NCBI GenBank assembly: GCA_964036665.1
Contig: OZ038532.1
Span: 4,278,001 to 4,342,000, forward strand
Source: Gordius sp. MW1
Taxonomy: Eukaryota; Nematomorpha; Gordioida; Gordea; Gordiidae
Direction of reading: 5' to 3'
Length of the DNA stretch: 64,000 nt
Under the pieces are notes generated by a model. That model was not told the DNA's origin, ran no database searches, and was given only the letters and a program-made list of their open reading frames with translations. Position 1 is the first letter of the stretch, and each line of letters opens with the position of its first letter. Both the position numbers and the translations under genes were made by a program. Positions 12,340-24,800 of the stretch are shown here, piece after piece.

Positions 12340-12512
12340 CCGAAGGCCCGAGTTTGGTTTTAATCGACTAAACATAAACAGGCCAAAGTTTTTTGTTCCG
12401 TTTATCTTAGTCTACCTCTAAGCTGAGTCAAAATTTGAAAAACAGATCTGACCATTAGTCTTAGTTGAACCAAAGGTAGACCGACCAAAACCCAGCCGTT
12501 TCTACAACACTA
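12340..12512. mobile_element. Palindromic-family copy next to talin exon 1
   Basis: The right terminus AACCCAGCCGTTTCTACAACACTA ends at 12512, 162 bp before the talin start codon; the left arm GGTTTTAATCGACTAAACATA is recognisable. It may overlap the talin promoter or 5' UTR. Confidence 0.6.
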
Positions 12513-12674
12513 CCATCAACCCAACCGGCTTTTTGTATTCTGGTCATTCGTGCAATATTGATATTTTTTATTTTTATTCAAAATAAATACGGAAATAAAA
12601 CGAGTGTTTTTGTACCGTTTCGTTTTAGCCCAAAACCCGTAATACGTTCTTGGGCCATCTTTGACCGATAGAAA

Positions 12675-12822
12675 ATGGCACCATCCCAGCTCAACCTGAA
12701 AGTGTTTATGTGCGATCGGAAAGTGTGCAAAACCATGGCTTTGGATCCGTCGCTCCTCGTCTACGACGTGTGTAAAGCTGTAAGGGATAAGGAAAACCAA
12801 GCTTCTCTCAAAGATCATCAAG
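12675..12822 (+). CDS. TLN: Talin exon 1: start codon and first part of F0
   Basis: Encodes residues 1-49, the start of the ubiquitin-like F0 domain ([16 protein letters not shown], then [15 protein letters not shown], matching the family pattern KTMxFxPSxxVYDACRxIRE). It ends in phase 1 at CAAG/GTAAAA. The ATG context is AAAATGG and an upstream in-frame stop fixes this start. Confidence 0.93.
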
Positions 12823-15800
12823 GTAAAAATCATGTTTGTTTGCCGTGAACTTATGTCCAACCAAATAAAGGTGTCCAAATTTGTTCGAAATCAAAAAAAA
12901 AATTAATCTATAAAGGGCAATATTTTTTTGTTTTGCTTTAACAATAAACGGCGAGACCAAAATTGGTGTTTAAAATTTATCCGGACTCGATTTATAAATT
13001 TAAGAATAACTATCATTCATTTTGCTACTTAAAAACGCTAACCGAAGGAATTTTTTGGTAGTGTAAAAGGGACATGGGGGCCATTCCATGTCGAATCGTC
13101 AAAGAAAGATGATTTTTGACCGACCATCTCAGACATGGATATTTTTTGTTGAGGGTGTAGGCCTCATATATTATTGTAATTTCTGAACATTTTAGCCATT
13201 TTGGACCTATATTTTTTTATGTTATGGACGTTCAAAGGGCCAAAATTACGCTCAAGCGCGTTTTATAGATTTTACCATTTTTGTTATATTTTTGAAAGTA
13301 ATGGCGCTATTACTTAATTTTCGGTGCATTTTGTTTCTAAAAAATTCATTATGAAAATGATGTAACAAGAAACCTCAAACTTTTGCGATTAATTTTTTGT
13401 GGTCAAATCAGTGAAAAATTATAAAAACATGTTTTGCCTCCATATGAAATCACCAATTTCACAATGTGAATTTCTTTATGACCCATTATCATATTTCAAT
13501 CATAAAAAGTTTGGGAGCGGCTACGAGATGGTCAAAAATTCGAAAAATTGCATTTTCAACGAAAATATTTATAGATGGCGGTATAATCAATTATCACAAG
13601 AACATATTATGGTGTTTATTTTTTTTTATCAAATTGTAAATTTATTAAGAATAAATGGTAAGTAAATAATTTGGAATAAAAATAAACTTGAAATTTATCT
13701 GCGCGATGGGCATGTAACCGAGTTATAACTTTAATTTTAATTAAAATATAAAATGGTCGCAACTAGCAAGCAACATATTTTGAAACATCCTCCATCCTGC
13801 AAAATTTTTAATTTTATATTTTTAGGATGAATTGATTATATCAGTTCAAAAATAAAAATATTTGAGTAATTTTGCCATTATGTTAGTATTTATTTTTTTT
13901 CCAACCTCACATTGAATTTTAGCCTACCCCTATATCATTTGAGTTAAAATTCAAGATTTAATTTTTAAACTCGTCTCGTGTTTAACTATTCTAAAACAGT
14001 AACATTTAGAAAAGGGTGAACTTTGCTCCCCCCCCCCTTCGTATTTTGCTTTGTAAATTTGTTAAATTTGATCTTACCTCCCAGATAAAGCTCGTGCTAT
14101 TTGCCCTGATCTCGGTGATTAGATTAACTGAAGTCAAATGTTTAACCACCCCAATTTTGTTTAAATTTATATACGAGGTTTTTAAAAGTGAAAAGTTTAA
14201 TCATGAATCCAGCCTGACCTGCTGCTTTATCTTAATAGTTCTACCCCACCCCCATGGGCTTGAGGGTGGCTGGCTGTACCCCTCTAAAGCCAGAAATTCT
14301 TACAAATTTTATATAATTATGATGACTAAAATTACTAAAAATTATCATTTTGCCCCTCCCTAAATCATTATTACCCCCCACCCTCTGGTTAAAATCCTGC
14401 CAACGCCCATGCCCCCTAACATGTTTCAAACTTTATTAATTGCTTATAATGCACCCAAATTTACAATTTTGTTATAACCAAAAAATATTCAAAATAATCA
14501 GATATAGTTATAAAATACGTACGGTGAAGATGAATGAATTTAATAAGAAGAAAATTGAAGTGTATATAACTCTTCTATAGAAATAATGTGTTAACTAGTG
14601 TTGTAAAACGGCTGGTGGTCGATCTTTAGTTCAACTAACGTCGCTGGTCTGTTTTTTAAATTTCGACTAAGCCTAGTGGTCGACTAAACACAAACAGACC
14701 AAGAAAACTCTATTTTTAACCTCTCTTTAAGAACTTCCTTGTTTTATATATGTAATTAAAAAATGAGCTTAATCCGCTTTATTAGTTCAAGACTGGGGAC
14801 TGTTCCTATCAGACGACGACCCCAAGAAGGGCATTTGGCTAGAAGCTGGGCGAACGCTAGAATACTACCTCCTTAGAGACGGGGTAAGATAAGGAGGATT
14901 TTATTATAAATCTGTATTTTATCATTTGTACGATCCATTATAAAAAGTGTAAATTTCATAATATCATTGAAGTTTTATTTTGCCATTTTTAAATTATCTA
15001 AAATTACAACTTTTCATAATTTGAGCGACGTAAAACAATTAATTTATCATTTTTATACGTTAAAATAAATTATTTAAATGTTTTCTATACATCGAAAACG
15101 CTTTAATTATAATATCTTATATAATGTGTCCGTATAAGACAACCTTAAAAAATTGAACCTTTAAACCTTGTTTATGTTTGAGAGGAATTTGTATTTCCAT
15201 ATAATAAACAGGCACAAACTATTTAATTTTTTGAAAATGACTTATAATCTGCTCTTTTTAATCATAATAATTTAATCCTTTTTCTTTCGAATCCTACAGC
15301 ATCTTGTCTAAATTAATTTGTTAATTTAAAACGTTTTTCTTTCGATTTTAAATTAATGATTTTATCATTATGATATATAATGTTTTATTATCAAGGATAC
15401 CCTGGAATATCGTAAAAAGATACGACCGCTCAGGGTTAAAATGATGGACGATTCTGTTAAAACCATATTGGTCGATGATAGCCAACCAGTTTCCCAGCTC
15501 ATGATCGTCATTTGTAGTAGAATCGGTAAGCTTAGTTTAAAAGCCTTTACAGAGAAGTTTTTAGATAGAAATTTGGTCCATTTTGAGATTTTTTTAACCT
15601 TCATAATGATCGAGAATGATGAAAAATTGCATATTGTTAGCATATCCATTTTACATTAGAAATGTGTTAAGGTGATGTATTTATTGACCTTAATTTAAGA
15701 GGCATTTTTAGGCGCGGGTAGGGGCAGTTTTACCCCGACCCCCCCTCCTCCTATAAACAGAAAAATGTTTTTTATTTAGCCGAAATATGTATAAATTTCA

Positions 15801-18800
15801 AAATATTTCTTTGATCATAACAAACCTTTTTCATAACCCAGCCCCTCTTTATATTATGGTTCTGCCCGGGTGCTCTATTCTCAAAGATATACATATAATA
15901 GTTTGTCGTAATTATAAAAAATTAGCGAATTATTAACCCCCCCCCGACCTATGTTTTACAGCAACATATTTAAAAAGTTGCAAGTTTTTAAGTCTTTGTT
16001 ATTGTTGAATGTAAGCCTAGTCTTACCCTGTTGATATGGTTGTCGGTATATTGTCGAAGCGCTGTTAGCTCGATGCCTTTGATAAATGCCGCGCTCATTT
16101 AATAACACCTTTGTTTCGCACAGCATAAATTTTACTATATTACCCATCAAAAACTTTTTACAATCATCCCCTGTTTTTACGAGTTGGGAATTTGCTAGCA
16201 CTTAACTGTGTTCATCTTACGCTGTCTTTTTGTTAAAAGTAAGAAAAATGAGCCAAAGTTGTGGAAAAATTATTTTTCTCTATTATAAATTATTGAAAAT
16301 CTAGCTGATGTTTTATTTTACAACCAGCCTCTTTAGTTATATAGTTTTTTTTAACAAGGTTTAAATATTTAAAAATAAATGCCACACCTGGTCCACTATT
16401 TTTTAGGGTGTGGCTCCCAAAAATTTGATTTTAAAGTATTTGCCGCTCAGTACTAATTAACTGAGAGGGAATATCACTGCTTTGAGGAAAATTCACTTTA
16501 TTAAATCTACTGTCAGTGGATTAGGTGAATGCAAATAAAACTTACAAGAAATGACATTGTATAGATTTTTGTTTTAATTAATTGTTTCAGATCATACTAG
16601 GACTAACATTGATAAAATTATACTTTTAGAAACGTGGTCATTTGACCTGCAATCATAATATATTTAAATTATTATTTTAACATTTTATTATGCGACATTC
16701 TTAGTTATAAACCATGACTCTCTACGGTAAAATTTTACTTTTCTACTCCAAAATGAAAATTGTTTTAAGAATATCTGGACTCAATTGATTTACAGCTGCC
16801 ATCCAGAAAAATCGTGGGAAGGCTGCATGCAAAGCTATAGACAATCTAATCAAATAATTAAAACGTTTGCTATTTTTCGTTAGCAATCGATTAATAACAT
16901 GTACGCGGCTTGAATAATTTTACATTCGAGTTTCAAAATCGTGTAACACCTTTTCAACATCTAAATATCTTACAAAAACTATGCCTTATATATTAAAATC
17001 GTCCAATAAAAGGTGATTTTTGATAGAAAAAATTTACACTCTATTACCACATTTTGATGTCCTAATCTTGTATTTGTGCTTTTAAACCATTTTTTAGTAA
17101 ATGAGTTGAACGAAAACCCATAGTAGTGTTGTAAAAACGGCTGGGTACCACTTTTGGTCTATTATATATGCGACTAAAAAGCATACCAAAAAACCATTGG
17201 TCTCTCTATGACAAGTCGACTAAAATCAAAGGTCGACCCGACCAAACAAAACCCGGCCGTTTTCAAAACACTAACCGATAGCTACGTTTTTCAACGAATT
17301 TTTTATTCGACCTTAGGCATAGCGAATTACGAAGAGTATTCGCTGGTTAGAGATTTCACCGGTAGTTCTGAAGACAAATACGGTACATTGGGACCGGGAG
17401 GGATCTTGAATCAGACTTTAGCCGGCCCCGCCTCTGCCAGCCAAAATGGGACGGATGGGCTTGGGCCGGGCTCAACATACGGCACACTCAGGGCTGGAGA
17501 TACGTTGCGTGGCAAAGATAAAACCTTAACTCGCGATCAACGCAAAATGGAGCAACTCAAACGCAAACTGCATACCGATGACGAAAGTAATGTGCATAGA
17601 CTCTTTCGCATTAAAATTTTTTTGAGTAAACATTTAGTAAGACTGTTTTGTTAATTTATTTTACTAATAGACGTTTATTTCCAAATTATTGTGTATGATA
17701 CACGCTAAATTTATTTATTTGTATGATATAATCTGTGGAAATTTAAAGGATGCTTTATAGTTTTATATCTGTCAAACTGTAATCACGTCAAATAAAATAC
17801 TTTCATATTTGCAACTTAAAGAAAATTTATAGACCCATCTAAATCCAAAAACCCTTTAAAATTTAATATAATTATGGCTAAAGAAATTATCATTTTGCCC
17901 CTCTCTAAATCATTATTGCCCCCCCCCCTCTGTAAATCCAATCCTGGCTACATCCATATAAATGTCTTTTTTATTTTTCATGCTTCAACAGTTAATTGGG
18001 TAGATCACACTAAAACATTGAGGGAACAGGGGATTGATGATGGTGAAACTTTGCTCTTGCGTCGAAAATATTTTTACTCGGACCAAAACATAGACTCCCG
18101 CGACCCCGTACAACTCAACTTGTTATACGTTCAGGTAAGTCAATCAATTATACATTTCGCATTTTGTAAAAATAAAAACATAATTTATATGTTAGGAGGA
18201 GACTATTAAGAAGCTATTAACGAATTTGGCGTTTACATAATTTATTAATTTTATTTGAGGTTTAAAAAATGCTTCGCGGCATAACATTTTAGCTAGTATA
18301 TGGACTTATTAACTCATCGTAGGCACCTCTCTTCAGCTCCAAAATTATTGAAATCCAATGTACTTAATATGGGGTTCGGGTTGGTTTTTCTGTTTAAACT
18401 GGCCTTTTAAACATATGTTCTTGTAATATCATTTTCGCAAATTGACGTGGAAAAGTTTTTTAATGAAATTTATTGGATTTGTTTTATCCAGTGATTATAG
18501 TAGTCTTTGACAATTTAGAAAACTTCTTAAAATTATATTACGTTATTTCCTAAACCAATCTAAGATTTAAAAGCTAAGGCAGCAATAAATACCTTCTCTA
18601 AAAACATTGATACGATTTTAAACCATAGCACAGGCGCATAAAACATTAATTGAGCTCAATATTCACATTAAGTGACGCTTATTCTAAGATCTATTAATTT
18701 TTTTTCAATTAAATCAAGAAGCCGAAACGCAATTACGGTTTAAATGTTTAGGGGGGGGGAACATGGAATGAATTACTTGAACCATTTTTATAATCTAAAC

Positions 18801-21800
18801 CAAACAGCATAAGCCAAATTATCGGGGAATTAACGCCCACTATAATTTAGCCCCATTGATCCCTTTAATCGCTTAATTTTGGAAATTCAAACCGAATCAT
18901 CTCTATTTTATTTTGTTTTTAATGGTGTCGATGCTTAGTTTAAAAGTTTGAGTTTTTATTTGGTAATTTTACGTTTTTGCATTAAATTATAGTGTAGGGA
19001 TGCCATAGTAAATGGGACGCACCCCGTGACCCTGTTTCAAGCTTGCCAGTTCGCCGGGATTCAATGCCAAATCCAATTCGGAAATCACGATCCCCTCAAG
19101 CATCGCATGGGATTTTTAGAGTAAATTTTTTACCTTCGACCCGCTATCCTATAATAAGACGTTTAAAAATTGAATTATGTTTTGTATTATATTTGGTGTC
19201 ACTAAAATTTTCGAAATGCGATTCTCATATTAACAAATTTATTATTTGTGTGCACTCCATCTTAAGGCTGTTTTTTCCTTAGTGTTATTTTATTGTTTTT
19301 AAACTATCGTTTTGTTTTAATATGAAATTTATGAAAATCATAATATATTTCTCCTAAACTTTCAAACGTGATAAAAAATTATAGTTTCTGTAAGGATTGC
19401 TGGCTTTAGGTATCTTATTATAGATTAAATAGTATTTTGATTTTCAAATTGTCATTATCACAATTTGACCAATCTTTTAGCTTTCATTACCTAGAATTAT
19501 AAACTAAATTATTACAATATTATACCAATTTTCTGTTCTATAGTAATTTGGCTAAATGATAATTCCATTGCATTCCTCAGCTTGAACGAGCTCATAGTGA
19601 AAGATTTCCGGAAAATGAAGGGCTTAGAGCGCAAGATATACGAAGAGCACAAGCAATGCTTCGGCGACAACGAAATAGACGCCAAAGTTAAATATGTCAA
19701 GTTGGCCCGTGGCCTCAAAACGTACGGCGTAACTTTTTTCTTGGTCAAAGTAAGCCCTTAAGTTCAATCGTAGCAAAGCTTCGCCATAATTAAATTTTGC
19801 AAAATAATTATAAAACTCGGATATTTAAAATAATTACTAGAATGATAAAACGTATTTTTACCATATTTAATACATGGCACGAGCAGTCTATGGCTATAAC
19901 GCGTTTATGGATTTCTTGGTTATTTATAAATGATGCTTTACAACGCAAAAATAGATCAAAATTTTTAAACGATCATTTTTAACAAAACGAAGTTCTTAGT
20001 CCACAGTGTTTATTCAATTTTTATAAGGTATTGTTCCATTTCAAAGAAAAGGTTTATGACGCTTATATTGTATTTCCATCGACGAGTGCCTAACAAACTG
20101 CCGTTATTTTCTACTTTTTTTACTTCTATCTTTTGCATCGCTTGCATCCAGGATCGGGTTATAGTATTAAAATAAAATCGATTTTTACTAAGCTCTAAAC
20201 TTAATAAATAGCTTTTGCACCGAGTTTAGTTTTAATTTATTATAAATTTTAAGATTATTATTAATTTTAAAATTATTATTAACTCAACTTAAACCGTTGT
20301 TCGATGGGCAAAACCTGGGTCCGTAACATAGCTAGCAAAACTAATAATAAATGGTTTTTAAGCTTAATATTGATATTTTCTTGTTGTGAGCCCGATTTTA
20401 GCTATCAATTTTTTTACATGATGTAAATGCTGCAAAATATGCGTCCCAACTTCACTGCCCCCCCCCCCCCCCCCCCAAACCCTCGTGCCTGGTCTATTCA
20501 AGCGATTTGGGGACAAATTTTACTTTGAAATTTATTTCACTATATAATTACAAAATAAATTTGATCGTTATTATTCTTAATTGACAATTAGTATAATCTT
20601 GGTGCAAGACTTTACCTCATTAAATGAATATGTATGTTTGCATGCGCGTGCTAGGAAAAAATGAAGGGTAAAAACAAGTTGGCACCACGGTTATTGGGCG
20701 TAACCAAAGAGAGCGTCTTGAGGCTCGACGAAAAGACGAAAGAAATCATAAAAACGTGGCAGTTGACGAGCGTTAAGCGCTGGGCCGCTTCTCCCAACAG
20801 TTTTACCCTGGATTTTGGAGATTATCAAGACGCTTATTACAGCGTTCAAACGCCCGACGGAGAACAGATATCCCGCCTTCTAGCTGGCTACATCGACATC
20901 ATACTCAAAAGGGTAATGCCGCCTTTAATTTTTTATTATAAATTTTGGGGGGTTTTAATTATGTTTTGTGAATGTTTGTGCAAATAATTGGGGATTTTAA
21001 AGTATTTGCTACCAACTGCCTTGACGTATCTGTTACTCATGTCTTAAAATTTATTTCGTTTATTACGAACGAGAGTCTCAGATGTTGTTTTTAGCTTATG
21101 TAATCGGCACCTTCCTATTTAATTCAGTTTGAGGACTCATCATGTTTCATCTTGCTCTGCTTTGCAGTTGTTATAAAATTTTTATAGTCTCCCCTCAATG
21201 GTATATTAACGTGAAAATGAATGTTAAGGGGGGGGGGGGAGGATGAAATTCTTTAAGAAAGCTCATGGTATTTATTCACTGACCTTCGGATAAAAGGTTT
21301 CCTATCAATTAGAGGAAAAAAAATATCGCATGTTTTTAAACGCGAAAATTTTTAGGCGATTATACGACCAGTGTCTTACTTAAAATAACATTTAATGGGC
21401 GGCATGTCGTGGAAAAGATTGTTTAGATATCTATGGCCATGGGCGTAGCCAGCATTGTGATTATAGGGGGCAATAATGATTTAAGGGGTGGGGGGGGGAA
21501 AAAAAAATCATTTTTGGAAATTTTAGCCATAATTTCAATAAATTTCAACAAACTTTTGGATTTAAGGGGGCAGTCGCCCCTCTCTGCCCCCTTTGGCTAC
21601 GCCCATGTCAATCGCTTAAATTTTTGCCAAAATTTATCACATTATTCCCTGCCTATTATTCCATAATTTACGCGTATAGTTCGTGTTATATTACCCTTTA
21701 GAAAAAGGCTAAGGAGCGGACGGGTATAGAGGGTGATGACGAAAGCTCGCTTGTGGAAGAAATCGTGTCTCCACATCGAGCTACTTACGTGCAGCTCAAA

Positions 21801-24800
21801 CGTCCGGTCGGGCAGAGACATGACCAAGGTCCGCCTCAAGCCGGGCGCGTCGCCCTAACTGGCACCTTGGGTCGAGCACAACCCGGCTCGGGCAGTTTAG
21901 GAGCCGTTCTCGTTGGTTCCGAAAGAGGAACGGGTTCAGCTCCACGACTTGGAACCGAGTCAGACCCACCCCAACCTGCTCACGCCACGTTGACGGGTCG
22001 AGTAAGAATTAGCGGACCCGCTCATCCCAGTCGTCGGGCTAGGGTTATAGCCTTGGCTCGGGCCCAAGCCGAAGCGGGCATCCAAACCCTGACTGGACTG
22101 AGTCGAGGCGGCCGGGTCGAATATAGGAGTCATACTGAACAGAGGGTCTCCTATCTGGTAAATATGAATTTATTAGATATTCGATATTTAGTATTGAAGC
22201 ATTTAAGTAAACTAATGTGACTTCTATCTGTATTATAAAAGCCCTTAAGTAAAATAATGTGACTCACGTACTCGAGGGGCCGGGACGAGTCTGACGGACC
22301 AGAAGGTTTCCTATATGGTAAATAAGAAATCCACAGACAATAAATATTTATTATTTTAGCGTTTAAGTTAAATTTGTGAGCCAGACACTAGATAACGAAA
22401 TAAGACGGATTTAAGTTAAGAAATGAAGAATTAAACGAGTTTACAATATAATTAATAAGAAAGTAGCTATCGTTGACAAACCATATTAAATGTATATTAT
22501 TAACATTAAAACTCGTATAAGTTTTCATGCCAATTCTTTAAAAATTACAAGTTGGACAGGACGTATGGACAACCAAAAGCGAGCCATAAATTGCATAGCA
22601 ATTAATACAAAGAGGGCAGAGGAATAATATTTCGACCTCGACTGGCAAAATGTCCCCATTGTATGTAAAAATATATATGCATTGTACAAATATTTATAAT
22701 AGAACCATACCGGCACTATTCCTACCGGCTCGATTCGAACCGTAACCCATTGCGTGGGGGCAATTAACGCGGCGAGCGCTGAAATAGTATCATTGCTAGC
22801 CGCGACTGGCTTGAACGACACAGCCTTTGGTTCGAGTGAGGGGGATGCGAGTTATAAGCTTGGAGATGCCCTGAAAGGGGCTATAGGTCGAGTTACCACG
22901 AGCTTGGAAGACTTGATGAAAGACGTTTTCGAAATATCCATGGCCGAAAAGAGCAGAGATACATTAGGTGGAACTGGTGATAATTTGGGTATGCATGATA
23001 ATCAGTTTAGCTTTGGCAAGTTGCTTAGCTTCATAGTAGGTGCGAAGCGATAGTGAGCGAACTTTTGAATCTTAGGAAAGTGAAGAATTTAAAATTTATA
23101 TGAAAAAAATGAATATTTTGAAATAATAACAGGATCCAAATAAAATTAAATTCTTAAACATGGCAACACTTTGTAATTTATGAACTTGCGCTCATTATAA
23201 TAAATAATTTTTTTTTAGTTTCGAATAATTAATAACACGGCATTGCTAAAGATTAATATCTCAGTTAATCGGTTTTGTCGATGGAGCGATCTGGAATTTA
23301 ATTAAACCTTCACTAGTTCATTAAAATTTGTGATCAAAATTAAGATAAGGTTTGATCATGGTTTCACTACTTTAACTTTAAAAATTCTAAGACAGATCTA
23401 TAACTAACAATTCAGGCTCAGTCGGGCTTTAGTTAAATTGCTTACCAACTTATATTACGAAATTATGTAGTAATCGGATAACAGTGGCCTTGATTATTCT
23501 CGTTATGCAAAACCATTTCACAAAAAAATTTATGCTTTAAAAACATTTGAGTTTCGTATATAAATTTGGTTTAGTGACTTACACTTAAACTTTTCCTTAT
23601 GTCCCAATTTCTTTAATGGCTCTAACTGTTTTTTTTTCATATCTAGCTGCTGGACTCGAATTGGACGAAGGCACTAAGGCTAGCCTGCTTTCGGCTGCCC
23701 GAGACCTGGCCCAAGCAACTTCCGACATGTTGGAATGCTTGAATAGCTACGACCCCGACACCATTCCCATGTCTGATCTTCCCGAAGAGCTATGGCATCA
23801 AGATCATGAAGCTCAGGTGCAAATCTAAACTACTTTCACGTCATTACAGTGTTGTGTCGTCTCGCTTTGAGAATGATAGTGTCCTTTTGCTGCATGATAT
23901 CCTTTTTTATGTATTAATTTCCGTTTTAGAAATAGTATTATCTTGGTTAGGGGTTTTTATTTCCGCTATCAAGTTTTTCGGGATTATAAACTTTTGTACA
24001 TTACATAATAATTAAACGGGGTTTATTTAACCCCTTTCTAGAGTTGACATAGTTTTAGCAACTAGGTTATCGTGTTATCTCGCCCGAATGGTTTTTAACA
24101 TAAATTCTTAGCGACTTTTCAATTAATCAAAACATTTTATCTGCGTCGATAAAAATCTATTTGACAAATCAAAGCTCACGTACTCGTAATCATAGTCCAC
24201 TAAATGTCACAGCTTAATTAAAGCCTAAATGTTACATTAAGCATTATTCTATTTACGATTTAAAACCTTTTTAATTTTCGCGTACACCAGATATTGACGG
24301 CCCGAGTGCTACAAAATCAGGAGAGAAATCTATCTGCGCACCTAACTAAGATCGGCGAAGCTGGAGCACGTGTCCTAGATATTCTACGCGCTAACACGGA
24401 AACACTGGAAGGGGCAGGGGGCCATGAAAGTCAAGAAGCCTCGGGCATATTATTGGGTTTGGCTAAAGGCGTAGCAAACGCGGCCGCCTGCCTAGTACTC
24501 CGGGCTAAAACCGTTGCTAATAGTTGCGTTAGCCCGGGTTCGAGCCCACAAACCGAAACTGGCCCGACCCAAAATGGCTCGGCCCAAAAGGCTCAGGCTG
24601 AAAAGGAATGGGACCGAGATCGAATTGTTATGGCGGCCACGCGATGCGCCATGCGAACTTCGGAATTGGTTACTTGTGTCAAGGTTTTAAATTGAATTCG
24701 TGTTAAAAAGAATTTGTAAATCTTAATTGATATCGAAGATTAGAATGTTAAATTATAAACTAGGAAGAAAATTGTAGATATTTCCTTAATTGATATCGGG

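Larger units (their letters stand above)
6885..12674. other. Talin upstream region, no recognised gene
   Basis: AT-rich spacer with several copies or fragments of the palindromic TAGTGTTGTAAAAACGG family (about 8434-8600, 9839-10020, 10300-10627, 10870-10906, 12340-12512), a fragment of the CATGGGCGTAGCC family near 8230, and a tandem array at 11255-11935. The talin promoter and 5' UTR should lie at its right end; I see no distinctive promoter motif. Confidence 0.55.

Noticed and set aside
20456-20476. Long C run as a functional element
   Set aside because: Homopolymer runs occur throughout the window, mostly as arms of miniature elements; nothing else is nearby.
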